Positions 53,844 to 62,613 of a DNA stretch of 64,000 bases are shown here, in pieces. Both the position numbers and the translations under genes were made by a program. Each line of letters starts with the position of its first letter. Positions within the stretch are counted from its first letter, which is position 1. The DNA comes from Ostreococcus lucimarinus CCE9901 (Eukaryota; Chlorophyta; Mamiellophyceae; Mamiellales; Bathycoccaceae). The notes beneath the pieces are model-generated. The model had not been told where the DNA came from. It was given only the letters and a program-made list of their open reading frames with translations, and made no database searches. The DNA is taken from contig NC_009357.1 of the NCBI RefSeq assembly GCF_000092065.1, positions 918,988 through 982,987 of the forward strand. The letters run 5' to 3'.

Positions 53844-54902
53844 TCACGCGCACGCCGCCACGGCGTCGATGGGCTCGCGTCTTCGCTCAAGAAACTCGCG
53901 CATGGCCGTGCTTCGCGAACGCAACGGCACGTGACAGCACCGCTGATACATGGATCTGTGCAGGCCGAACTGCCGCCGAACGTCAGCCACCGTTGCGCCC
54001 GCCTCGCGTTTGATCCACGCCTTTGTGGTGATGTCGAGCACGAACATCACCCAGTGCGTCCACGCGAAACATACGAAACCAATGACATGCGCGCCCGACA
54101 GGGCGCACGCGAGTAACATGTAAGGCCACGCCGTAGAACGCCACGCATTCTTGGACATCTTCGCGAGCGAATACGCCGCTACAATAAATATGAGAACTCC
54201 CATCGCTGCGCCGCTCGTCAAGAGGGCCAGAAACCAACTATGGTTGTACTCACCGACGCAGTTCCCGATCACGCCGCAGTGATGGTCGAACCTTCGCACG
54301 CACACGTTGCATGTCGCGCAGTGCGTCGCCATCGGCGGTCGCCAGAGTTGGCACGTGACGCAAAACTTTAACCTCGCGTCGTCGTTCGTCGCGCTCGTTT
54401 CGGTTAGAGCTCGTCGCGTCCACGCGCCGCCGAAATCTCGATCCATGCCCCAAGAGCGCGCTTCGGCGTCTTCTTCGACGGCATCGATGACGCACTGTCT
54501 AAGTCTATCGCTGTACGATGGGCACTTGTCCCCGCTTTTGCTCTCCTCGCTCGTCGCTTCCGCCTTGACGCGCGTCGCCTCGTCGAGGCGCTTCACGCAC
54601 GCCGCCGCGCGGTCGTCCTCTGCCGTCGGTACGACGATCCCCGGGTCGCTCGCGCGCGTCATCCACGCGCACACTAACGCGCACACCGCCGTGACCAAGA
54701 TCGCGCTCTGCCAAATCCATCGGCGAAGCCCGAATTCGTCCTTCGTCGCGTCGTCCAGGGCGTTGTCTTCGTCACCAATCCACAGCGCGATCGACGCGCT
54801 CGCGGCGAGCGAGGCGAAGGCGACGATGCACAGCGCGAGAGAGCGACACGCGGCGCGTTCTCTCGCTCTCGCGCGCGAGCGCGACGCGCGCGAGGCATCC
54901 AT
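53844..54902 (-). CDS. DHHC-type protein S-acyltransferase
   Basis: 352 residues from the ATG at 54902; the frame is open to 55334 but overlaps the neighbour's exons. Two TM segments precede and two follow the Cys-rich domain, which reads LKFCVTCQLWRPPMATHCAT then CNVCVRRFDHHCGVIGNCVG and EYNHSWFLALL. DHHC is intact, so it should be an active palmitoyltransferase. A TTKAW-like segment (DITTKAWIKREAG) follows TM4, close to the usual TTxE motif. It is divergent from the split plastid gene. Confidence 0.92.
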   Translation of the reverse strand: MDASRASRSRARARERAACRSLALCIVAFASLAASASIALWIGDEDNALDDATKDEFGLRRWIWQSAILVTAVCALVCAWMTRASDPGIVVPTAEDDRAAACVKRLDEATRVKAEATSEESKSGDKCPSYSDRLRQCVIDAVEEDAEARSWGMDRDFGGAWTRRALTETSATNDDARLKFCVTCQLWRPPMATHCATCNVCVRRFDHHCGVIGNCVGEYNHSWFLALLTSGAAMGVLIFIVAAYSLAKMSKNAWRSTAWPYMLLACALSGAHVIGFVCFAWTHWVMFVLDITTKAWIKREAGATVADVRRQFGLHRSMYQRCCHVPLRSRSTAMREFLERRREPIDAVAACA

Positions 54903-54980
54903 GTCGACTGTACGACAGCCTGTGCGGCGAACGCGGCGCACCGACCGACGACGTCGTCCGCACTGCGACGCGCGCGAAAG

Positions 54981-55652
54981 ATGACGACGACGACGACGAC
55001 GACGACCAAGGCGTCGACGACCAAGGCGACGACCAAGGCGACGGCGACCAAGACGGCGCAGCGCCCCGTCGCGACGCGCGCGGCGCCGGCGAATGCGACG
55101 AAGCAGGTGCGGCGCGCCGAACGCCACCGGACACCGAGCGACTGACTCTATCCACTCGCGCAGGCGAGCGCCGAGTTCGAAGCGCCGAATCAGTACGGAT
55201 ACTTCCCGTCCGCGATCGAGGCCGCGAGGAAGAAACGCGCGACGCAAACTGGGTTCGACAAGCAAGTCAAGATGACGAAGGCGGAGCAAAAAGAACGTTT
55301 CAGCTCGCTGTGCTCGAAGCATCCCGAGCTGCAAAAGTGCAGAGACGACTACGTGTCGCCGCTTCGGGTGAAACCGTCGACGCAGAGCGTCATCAACGGA
55401 AGCGTCGTGCGCAGCGATGGTATCATTTTAGTGCCCGGGAATAAGGATGACTTGGTGACGTGGGCGCTCGATCCCGCCATGTCCGGCGACACGCTCGGAT
55501 TGTTGCTCCCGACGCTCTTCATCATCATCGGCGCGCAGCTCAAGCAAGCCGCGGGGGTGCCGGAGTACGTCTCTGGCGCGGTCGGGGTGACGACCAAGCT
55601 CATAGCCACCGGTCTCGTCGCGTTGTACTGGGTGCCAAACTTTGTGAACTAA
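54981..55652 (+). CDS. Uncharacterised chloroplast-targeted two-TM protein, two exons
   Basis: Join 54981-55106 and 55164-55652, 204 residues. Exon 1 is a Thr/Lys/Ala-rich transit peptide (poly-Thr from an ACG repeat, ending VATRAAPANATKQ). Exon 2 continues ASAEFEAPNQYGYFPSAIEA, a soluble segment with two cysteines (SSLCSKHPELQKC), then two hydrophobic helices near GLLLPTLFIIIGAQ and KLIATGLVALYW. Donor CAG|GTGCGG, branch CTGAC (55142-55146), acceptor CGCAG, phase 0; the 57-base intron is the shortest here. The family is not recognised; the layout fits a thylakoid or envelope protein. Confidence 0.78.
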
Positions 55653-55673
55653 TATCAGCTCTGATCGCTCTCG

Positions 55674-55781
55674 ATGAAGCTGACCATTGACCGCGATATC
55701 AACGGCGCGAGAAACAACGGACTTCGGGCGCTCGCCGACGGCGGATTCGGCCGAACGAACGAGTACTGGACGACAATGTAA
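55674..55781 (+). pseudogene. TnpB/Fanzor-type nuclease fragment (C-terminal RuvC end)
   Basis: A 35-codon open stretch, MKLTIDRDINGARNNGLRAL followed by ADGGFGRTNEYWTTM and TAA, sits alone in the 260-base gap between two convergent genes. The I-D-R-D-x-N-G-A-R-N block is the third RuvC motif after the zinc ribbon of TnpB (IS605/IS607 OrfB) and the related eukaryotic Fanzor proteins; the Asp is catalytic there. An in-frame TGA lies just upstream, and the Cys pairs and other RuvC motifs are missing, so this is a remnant, not a working gene. A hairpin, ACCCCG (55790-55795) pairing with CGGGGT (55808-55813), follows and could be part of the element's right end. Recognition is by motif alone. Confidence 0.65.
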
Positions 55782-55912
55782 ACAGAACTACCCCGCCCCG
55801 CGAATTACGGGGTGACACAGGCAGCCGAGCGAGCTAGGCGTTTCACTCGCGCCGACGACGCGGGGGCGGCGTTCTAAAACTTTCATTCTTCTACACGCTC
55901 TACACACTATTC

Positions 55913-56632
55913 CTAAGCGCCGCTCGGTGGGATTGAAACCGAGACGATTTGCTCGCCGCGCACGAAGACTTGCTGTATGCGCCGCGTGCGAACATCTAAC
56001 TTTGGAAGGATGCGCGTCTTCGTCTCCGTCGTCGTCGCGCCTCCGTCGATTTCGCTCGGCAGCGTTCGCTCCTTCTCCACCTCACGCATCACGCGCACGC
56101 TGTACGTTTCCTCGACGTCGGTGAGAATCATGTTCGAAAACTTATCAAACGCCTCTACGTACGCCGTGGCGACGCCTCGCACGCCTCGCGCGTGTCGCGT
56201 TACGATTTTCACTCGTTCTCTGCGCTCGCGCGCGTCCCTCAGCACCCGCAGCGGTCCATCTCGCGCGTGCTTCGAGTTAGCCAGCACATCACACACGCGT
56301 TCGCGCTGCGCAAACTTCTCGCCCTGTTTCGTGAACTTCTCCGCGCGTTGCTTCGCTCTCGCCTGCGCCGCGAACGACGTCGCGTCTCGCGTCGCTCGCG
56401 CTCCGCCGCGCCCGAGCCCACCTTCACCCTCGTCCGCGCCCGACGGGAGCAATCGTCGACACTGTCGCACCGTGTCCAACGCCCGCGCGCGCGGTCGCGG
56501 CGGCACGGCGCCCGAATCTTTTCGCAAAGCCAACGCCGGGTCGAAGTCGGGCGAGTAAAAGTCGAGCGCCGACGCCGACGCCGACGTCGACGCGCGCGGC
56601 GCACGAGACGCGTCGTCGGGGCGCGCGTCCAT
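55913..56632 (-). CDS. LSM11-like Sm protein (U7 snRNP component)
   Basis: 239 residues. The Sm fold starts with DGPLRVLRDARERRERVKIV, then TRHARGVRGVATAYVEAFDK, FSNMILTDVEETYSVRV, and after a 40-residue insertion RRIQQVFVRGEQIVSVSI. The long spacer between Sm1 and Sm2 and the RHxRGxRGxxxxxxxAFDKxxNMxLxDVxE pattern are those of LSM11, which replaces SmD2 in the U7 particle that cuts histone pre-mRNAs. The N-terminus (~95 residues) is short compared with animal LSM11 and lacks clear FLASH-binding motifs. Confidence 0.8.
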   Translation of the reverse strand: MDARPDDASRAPRASTSASASALDFYSPDFDPALALRKDSGAVPPRPRARALDTVRQCRRLLPSGADEGEGGLGRGGARATRDATSFAAQARAKQRAEKFTKQGEKFAQRERVCDVLANSKHARDGPLRVLRDARERRERVKIVTRHARGVRGVATAYVEAFDKFSNMILTDVEETYSVRVMREVEKERTLPSEIDGGATTTETKTRILPKLDVRTRRIQQVFVRGEQIVSVSIPPSGA

Positions 56633-56734
56633 GACGCACGTTTTGACCGACGGACGACGCGTCGTGCGCGCGCGCGCGCGCGCGAGTGCTGTCGCGGCGC
56701 TGGTCCCGAACGTGGCACAGCGCGGCTCGCGCGA

Positions 56735-56766
56735 CGATCGATCGATCGATCGATCGATCGATCGAT
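56735..56766. repeat. (CGAT)8 microsatellite in a divergent promoter
   Basis: Eight perfect CGAT units lie between the LSM11 and PDI start codons. Self-complementary, so identical on both strands. It overlaps an in-frame ATG at 56765 upstream of the chosen PDI start. Confidence 0.95.
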
Positions 56767-56794
56767 GGGCGTCGATACGCCGACGGTGGCGAAG

Positions 56795-58390
56795 ATGGAC
56801 GAACGCGATGGGCGTCGTGGTCGAACGCGCGCCGCGCGCTCGGCGAAGGCGTCGCTCGCGTGTCGTTTAACTCGCACGATGGTGATTACAATCGTGTCAC
56901 TGCTGGCGACGAGGTCGTCGTTCGTCACGATCGCGCGCGCGATGGCGAGCGAGCGAGGGACGCCGATCGATCTCGGGACGGCGCTGCAAACGTCCAAGAC
57001 GGCGCATCAGAGAGCGAACGAGGCGATGCGAACGGAGAACTATTATCAAACCACGGATGAGCGCGAGCTGTTCGCTACGCTCGGCGACGCCACGGTGGTG
57101 TTGGCGCTGTTGATCCCGGACTGTGAGCTGTGCGCAAACTACGCGCAGGAGTTCAGATACGTGGCAGAACTGTTCGCACGATCGGACGCAGATGGGAACG
57201 TGGACGCCGCGACGCCATCGAATTCGTTGGTTTTCGTCGAGGTGCCCGACGCGCGTGCGACGCCGAATGCCACGGGCGCGTTCAACGCCAAGAGCGCGCC
57301 GTTCGTGGCGCTTTTGAAAAAGAACCGGTGGTACTACGTCACGCCTCAAGGCGAGACGAAGATTAGAGAGCCAAAGCGCTTTAAAGGAGCGTTGAACGCG
57401 AAGGAAACGGTTGAGTGGTTGAACTACGCGCTCGGTCGTAAGCACGACGCTCGCGTATCGGTGCCGCCCGTGGTCGACGAGTTGACGATGGAAACCATCG
57501 ACGAGTACATCGTCGATGACGATTACGACGTCGTGGTTGAGTTCTACGCCAAATGGTGTGGACATTGCCAAGCTTTTGAGAAGGATTACGAGCAAATCGG
57601 CGCGCACTATTTTCGCGAGCGGCGCGCGAAGAATCGTCGCGTTAAAATAGCAAGAATAGATGTCGACAACGCTCGACCAGCGGCGATCAAGTACAACATC
57701 ACCGGATTGCCCACTTTACAGTTGTTCCCTCGCGGGCACAAGACCAAAGGGTTGCCGTTCAAGGGCTCGAAGAAAACGACGCAACTGGTAATCGACTTCA
57801 TCGATTCCCCCGGCGTTGCGTTGTATGAAATGAAAATTAAGGACATGGAGCCTTGGCAGTGCTTCGATTGGTTGCGAGAAGAGCAACTGATAGAGTTCGA
57901 TGACAATATTCAGAAAGCCGTCGATGGTGAGAAAGTCACACCGGCGGAGTGCGATGACATCGTGAACAGCGTATTCAACTTTGCGCAGGCGCGCGCGAAC
58001 AGACAACAATGGCGAGAAGCGATGGTCATTACCATGTGCATGGCGGCGACCAAGGAGCTGAAGAACACACCGTCTGGAAATTCCGCGGCGATGTGGAATC
58101 TTTTGGACAACGCAAAGTTTCACGTCGAGAATCCATCGACGGAAGACGACGAGCAGGCGCGCGAAGCGGAGCACACCAAGTATCGGAGGCCCGACGGCGA
58201 GATGGATTGGGAGGCGTTCCGAAGCGACCAAGCGGAGGCCTGGAGGCGCGAGCGCGAAAAACATGGTTTGTACGACCTTGAAGGCGAAGACGATGCGATG
58301 TTTGATGAAGAGGAGTGGTTCGACTTCGCTTCACCCGAGGAAGGCGGCGCGCGTGTGGAAATCCCGGAAATTCACCGAGACGAGCTTTGA
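56795..58390 (+). CDS. Protein disulfide isomerase-like ER protein with two thioredoxin domains
   Basis: 531 residues from the ATG at 56795; ATGs at 56765 and 56879 are alternatives, and all keep the hydrophobic signal segment MVITIVSLLATRSSFVTIA. Domain 1 (ATVVLALLIPDCELCANYAQ) carries CELC in place of the usual CGHC; domain 2 (VVVEFYAKWCGHCQAFEKDY, GLPTLQLFPRG) is a standard active site. A helical acidic C-terminal half with PDGEMDWEAFRSDQAEAWRR ends HRDEL, an ER-retention signal. It would form or rearrange disulfides in the ER. The C-terminal region is not one I recognise in plant PDIs. Confidence 0.88.
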   Translation: MDERDGRRGRTRAARSAKASLACRLTRTMVITIVSLLATRSSFVTIARAMASERGTPIDLGTALQTSKTAHQRANEAMRTENYYQTTDERELFATLGDATVVLALLIPDCELCANYAQEFRYVAELFARSDADGNVDAATPSNSLVFVEVPDARATPNATGAFNAKSAPFVALLKKNRWYYVTPQGETKIREPKRFKGALNAKETVEWLNYALGRKHDARVSVPPVVDELTMETIDEYIVDDDYDVVVEFYAKWCGHCQAFEKDYEQIGAHYFRERRAKNRRVKIARIDVDNARPAAIKYNITGLPTLQLFPRGHKTKGLPFKGSKKTTQLVIDFIDSPGVALYEMKIKDMEPWQCFDWLREEQLIEFDDNIQKAVDGEKVTPAECDDIVNSVFNFAQARANRQQWREAMVITMCMAATKELKNTPSGNSAAMWNLLDNAKFHVENPSTEDDEQAREAEHTKYRRPDGEMDWEAFRSDQAEAWRREREKHGLYDLEGEDDAMFDEEEWFDFASPEEGGARVEIPEIHRDEL

Positions 58391-58447
58391 TCCTGCGCGA
58401 CCGACTGCTGCACTACTAGCTAAATATTTGTTACAATAGACCCATGG

Positions 58448-59233
58448 TTATTCGATGGGCATCAAACTACCTTTCAAGTGCTCGCCGCCGACTTGATCCA
58501 CGATCGCTCTTAGCTTGAGCATGAGAGATGCCAAGACGTCGCCCTTTGCCTCTGCGCCGTCGTCTCCCGCGGTTGCGTCGGCCGCTCCTCCATCCTGAGG
58601 TTGCATCGCAGTCGCGCGCGCACGAAACGTTTCGGCACACGAAGCACATCGATACACCTTGAAGCCACCCAGAGAGACGTTCTGCCATGTTAATCTTGAG
58701 CACGCGAAGCACGGTTGTATCCAGCCGTCTTCGGGCAACTTTGTCTCGCCGTCGTTCGCCGCCATGAATCCACTTTCAATTTCGCGATCACCCTCTTCCG
58801 CGCGATCACCGTCAAAGGCTTCGTTTGGAAGTCGTAAACCCGGCAGCGCGCGGCGCGCGCGTAAAGATGACGTCTTCCCGCTCGTGCCTTGAGACGACGT
58901 CAACTCTGAACACCCGTCCCCGAATTCGTCATCGGCATCCTCTTCCGCGTATTTCTCCAGTACGCTCGCCGGTACGGTGTTGGACACCGCGCGCTCGCCG
59001 AGCGCCGAAAGCACGTCGTGCTCGCTAAGCTCTAATCCCGAGCGCCCGGACGTCGACGGACGGTCGTCGCCGCGAGCGACGGCTTCAACCGCCTCTGCCC
59101 GTCGCCCTTTAGGCTCCTTCTTTGCCTTTTTCGCGACAGGTGACGCGCGCTTCCGCTTCGCGCCGTCGTCACCGGCGATCGACGCACCGCCGCTGTCTCG
59201 GCGCTTCGACGATCGTCTCGTCTCGCGCGGCAT
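58448..59233 (-). CDS. Uncharacterised nuclear-looking zinc-ribbon protein
   Basis: 261 residues from the ATG at 59233 (outer ATG at 59323). The N-terminus is very basic (KRKRASPVAKKAKKEPKGRR, a nuclear-signal pattern). The middle is acidic and serine-rich. The C-terminal part has IQPCFACSRLTWQNVSLGGF then KVYRCASCAETFRA, a C-x2-C ... C-x2-C zinc ribbon. The family is not recognised; a transcription or RNA-related role is a guess. It shares strand and a 49-base gap with the DUF4336 gene upstream. Confidence 0.7.
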   Translation of the reverse strand: MPRETRRSSKRRDSGGASIAGDDGAKRKRASPVAKKAKKEPKGRRAEAVEAVARGDDRPSTSGRSGLELSEHDVLSALGERAVSNTVPASVLEKYAEEDADDEFGDGCSELTSSQGTSGKTSSLRARRALPGLRLPNEAFDGDRAEEGDREIESGFMAANDGETKLPEDGWIQPCFACSRLTWQNVSLGGFKVYRCASCAETFRARATAMQPQDGGAADATAGDDGAEAKGDVLASLMLKLRAIVDQVGGEHLKGSLMPIE

Positions 59234-59282
59234 GTCGAGAGTCGACGTGTGCCGCGCTCGACGGGGACGGGCAAGCGAAGGC

Positions 59283-60155
59283 TCACGCACGCAACAAGTG
59301 GTCCCGAAACATCGCGCGCGCACGCGCGCCGCTCTCTATCGTGCCGTGGCACGGTACAATGACGTCCCACTGAAATTCATCGCACACGCGTCGCGCGCTC
59401 TTCTCGAATTTTTCGCGGTTAGTTACCATCACTTTCAGGTAAATTGGCAAATACACTTTATCCATCAACGCTTTCCAGAGCTTCGTCCCCAATGGAATCG
59501 CCACGCCGTCGACGGGCTGTGCGGGGTAGCTCCAAAACACGTCCGTCACAAACAACGCTCGACTTGGCTTGTGATGAAAGACCACCTCGTTAAAGAACGC
59601 ACCGCCGACCACCGGCGTCGCCTCGCAGTCGAACCATTCCATTTCAAACTCGTCCCACCACGTCGCTGGGAGGACGCCATCCTCGAGGTCGACGTCGTAC
59701 GAGATGTCGGGACGTTTACTCTTCAATCCGGGACAGGCGTATAACGTCGCGCCCGGGTACGCATCTTTCCACTGTTGTGCGTATTTAAGGTGCTCGTAGT
59801 TCGGCGACACCACGTGTCGAACGACGCCCAGAGCGTCGACGACCGCTCTCGTGCGCTCGTCCAACTCGATCGGCGAGTGCACCCAGACGCTACCGTCGGT
59901 TGCGAGCTTTACGATCCCCATTCGACCACCGACGTCGATGTCGTTCCAAATGAACGGCCGCGCACACGCGAAAACTTTGTCCGCCACGACGACGTCCAGC
60001 ACCGAACCGCTCGGGTTGCTCCACGTCTTTTCGTACGACGACGACGACAACGACGACGCGCGAGCCGGGCGCGAGTGAGGGTGATTGCGGTGATGCCGCG
60101 CGGGCGCGGGCGCAACGGGACGATGGGACGGCCAGGCGCGGGTGGTTGAAGCCAT
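59283..60155 (-). CDS. DUF4336 protein, metallo-beta-lactamase-like, chloroplast-targeted
   Basis: 290 residues from the ATG at 60155 (outer ATG at 60224). A His/Pro/Arg-rich transit peptide is followed by the DUF4336 core: MGIVKLATDGSVWVHSPIEL, VVRHVVSPNYEHLKYAQQW, FFNEVVFHHKPSRALFVTDV and WDVIVPCHGTIESGARA. The family resembles metallo-beta-lactamases (H-rich EHLK, HH and PCHG spots) but its reaction is unknown; plant members are plastid proteins. Confidence 0.82.
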   Translation of the reverse strand: MASTTRAWPSHRPVAPAPARHHRNHPHSRPARASSLSSSSYEKTWSNPSGSVLDVVVADKVFACARPFIWNDIDVGGRMGIVKLATDGSVWVHSPIELDERTRAVVDALGVVRHVVSPNYEHLKYAQQWKDAYPGATLYACPGLKSKRPDISYDVDLEDGVLPATWWDEFEMEWFDCEATPVVGGAFFNEVVFHHKPSRALFVTDVFWSYPAQPVDGVAIPLGTKLWKALMDKVYLPIYLKVMVTNREKFEKSARRVCDEFQWDVIVPCHGTIESGARARAMFRDHLLRA

Positions 60156-60293
60156 GATGAGGCGTCCGCGAGGCGCGCAGTGCGGGACGACGATGACGGC
60201 GAGGGAATCGCGCGTGATGACCAAATCAGGTTGTAGGCTTCTATGTGCTAGGTTTCTATGCTTCCGTTCAAAACGTCCTTCTCGCGCGATTCG

Positions 60294-62399
60294 CTAGTCC
60301 GCGACGGGAAATAATGCTTCTAATATTTTATCACTCGCAGAAGGACCGACGGATCTCGCCTGTGTCTCTGCGGCTGTCCTAATGACTTGCAGCTCCATGC
60401 GCGCGCGGTGCCTGTCCCGATCCACGACGCTTTTCAGTGAGGATGGCGTGGGGAAAACCTCGACGACCGCCTGAGCCTTGATTGGACCGACGCCGTCGAT
60501 TTGCGCGAGCATGCGCATCCACGTGACCTTAACCGTGCTTTCTTCTTTGTGTTTTATCTCGCGAAAATCGCGTTCATACTCGGCAAAAGTGCGAGCCTTC
60601 TTGCTCGCCCTGGCGCGAGTGAGCGGACCGTACGTCGCGTGCAAGGAGAGCGTCAAATTCTTCAATAACCGCTTCGTATCCTCCAGGTGCATGGTATTTA
60701 CCACTTTGAATCCGTGAAAGATTTCCGTTTGCACGCGAGCGCTGAGTAATCGACCGACCATATCCACGGTCGTCATTCCACTATGCGTGGGGACAGACGT
60801 GCGCGCGCCGCCGCCGCGATCGCGACGAAACATGGCGCTCACGTTGCGCAAGTTGCCTTCGATGAGATAGACCAGGTTCTTCAGCCCGCTATAATTTTTC
60901 ATGCGATACTTCTGCCGCACAAAACGCTGTCCGCTCTTGTCGCTCGGTATGATGCTCGCTCGTAAATCATTCACCTCTTTACGTTCGATGAGGATATCTA
61001 GCACATACGCGTCGCCCAAACTCGGCGCGAGGCCTTTCGGGCACGCGACCCAAGCGAAATCACCGGCGTCGAGGCTGTGCCTGAGCGTCTTCACGCCCGC
61101 ATTCCGGAAGAACTCAAGATCGCGTTCTGTGAACTTCGTCTCGGAAACGTCTACCACTAAGACGGTTTCGTACCTGTCAGCGTACGTTTCGTCTCCTTGG
61201 AGCGGCGGGAGCGCCCATTCGCCTCTAGACGGACTCACGAGGTTCTTTAAAGCCGGCGCCGCGTTCGTCACACGCGGTACTTGCGACGACGATGGCAGAG
61301 GTTGCGAACACACTGGTGTCCAAACTCCGGCGTCGTCCAGCATCGCCACTTCGTCGTCGTCGTCGTCGTTTTCTTCGCATTCGCGGGCAAAGTTTGGGTT
61401 GACGTTTTCGCCCGGCGCAGCGAAACCGCACGAACAGTCCCCGCGCGCCTCCGCGGCGGCGTGTAATTTCGCAGCGAGCTCCGTCCCCGTCTTACTCAGA
61501 CGGATTTGCATCGCGTAGGACTTCTTCCACGTGTTCACCATGGGTTCGACGTAACCATTCTGCAACGTCTTCAACGACTTGAAGGAATTCCAACCGCAGT
61601 ACGCGAAGTGCTGCGCCGCGCCGCGCCCACCCATGACGGCGCGCGACGTCGGTTTGGGTTTGATCCCCTTGGCGCTCAAACCACTCACCTCTGTTTCGTC
61701 TTGGAGCTCGTCTTTAGTCAACACCTCCCGCCCCTCGAGCGCGAGCCTATGCGCGGTGACCAAGAGCGCGAACGCCGCCGTGCGATAACCGGGCACCCAC
61801 GGTTTGGTATTTCTCGCGCGTTTCGCCGCCGGTTCGCTCTCCGTCGCGCGCGCTCCTGCCGCGCGCGCTACTTTGTGTCGCAGATGATCGAGATCTGTGA
61901 CGTCGTTTCGACTCGTCGCGCCATGCGTCTCCCGCGCCCGCTCTCCCGCGATTGCTCCCGCCGCTCCGAAGAAATTTCTCGCCCCCAGCGTCTCGCCGTA
62001 CTCTGTCACCGTCGGCGCTCGACTTCGTCGCCAAAACTCCTCCATTACGTCGCACATTTTCGGCCCGATTCCCTTCACCACGATCGCGCGTTCGCGTCCC
62101 GAGAGCGCAGTCTCCGCCTTGGCGCACGCCTTGGCGCAGTTCCGCAGCGCGCGTCCGTACGCCGTCTCTTCTCCCGTTCGCGCGCCGCGTTCGAGTAGTT
62201 CGCACACCGTCTCCACGAACGTTCCCAGCGCCGCGTTCGCGCGCACGCGGTACTTTTTCCAATACGCCGCGCGCGCGCGCTCCCCATCTCGCGCGCTCGT
62301 CGTCGCCCAGCGCGCGTCGTGCGCGTCGTCCATCGCGTCGAAGCGTCGCAGCGTCAGCGCGTACGCGTCGTCGTACAGCGCGTCGTCGGGCGCGGACAT
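60294..62399 (-). CDS. MUS81: MUS81 structure-specific endonuclease subunit
   Basis: 701 residues. Cuts branched recombination and stalled-fork intermediates with partner EME1. The N-terminal HhH is in VVKGIGPKMCDVMEEFW; the winged-helix region is around YRTAAFALLVTAHRLALEG. The ERCC4 nuclease motif is complete: ETVLVVDVSETKFTERDLEF, then DILIERKEVNDLRASI (ERKxxxD), with YRMKNYSGLKNLVYLIEG. A C-terminal HhH (MLAQIDGVGPIKAQAVVEVF) ends the protein. Length and order are as in plant MUS81; the acidic linker (CEENDDDDDEV) is variable. Confidence 0.95.
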   Translation of the reverse strand: MSAPDDALYDDAYALTLRRFDAMDDAHDARWATTSARDGERARAAYWKKYRVRANAALGTFVETVCELLERGARTGEETAYGRALRNCAKACAKAETALSGRERAIVVKGIGPKMCDVMEEFWRRSRAPTVTEYGETLGARNFFGAAGAIAGERARETHGATSRNDVTDLDHLRHKVARAAGARATESEPAAKRARNTKPWVPGYRTAAFALLVTAHRLALEGREVLTKDELQDETEVSGLSAKGIKPKPTSRAVMGGRGAAQHFAYCGWNSFKSLKTLQNGYVEPMVNTWKKSYAMQIRLSKTGTELAAKLHAAAEARGDCSCGFAAPGENVNPNFARECEENDDDDDEVAMLDDAGVWTPVCSQPLPSSSQVPRVTNAAPALKNLVSPSRGEWALPPLQGDETYADRYETVLVVDVSETKFTERDLEFFRNAGVKTLRHSLDAGDFAWVACPKGLAPSLGDAYVLDILIERKEVNDLRASIIPSDKSGQRFVRQKYRMKNYSGLKNLVYLIEGNLRNVSAMFRRDRGGGARTSVPTHSGMTTVDMVGRLLSARVQTEIFHGFKVVNTMHLEDTKRLLKNLTLSLHATYGPLTRARASKKARTFAEYERDFREIKHKEESTVKVTWMRMLAQIDGVGPIKAQAVVEVFPTPSSLKSVVDRDRHRARMELQVIRTAAETQARSVGPSASDKILEALFPVAD

Positions 62400-62613
62400 G
62401 GCAGTCTTCGGTCGTCGCGACCGCCGAGGCGATCGCCGTCACGACCGCCGTCGCGCACTGCCGCAAGGAACGTTCGGTTCGATCCACGTCTGTCGTTGAG
62501 TCGTTTGGATTTATTCCACATTGCCGACGCCGCATCGCGACGCGACGCGAGGGCAACGAGCGCATCGCGTCGCGCGATAGGATAGAATAGCATCGAATCG
62601 GTCGCTGCGTCGA

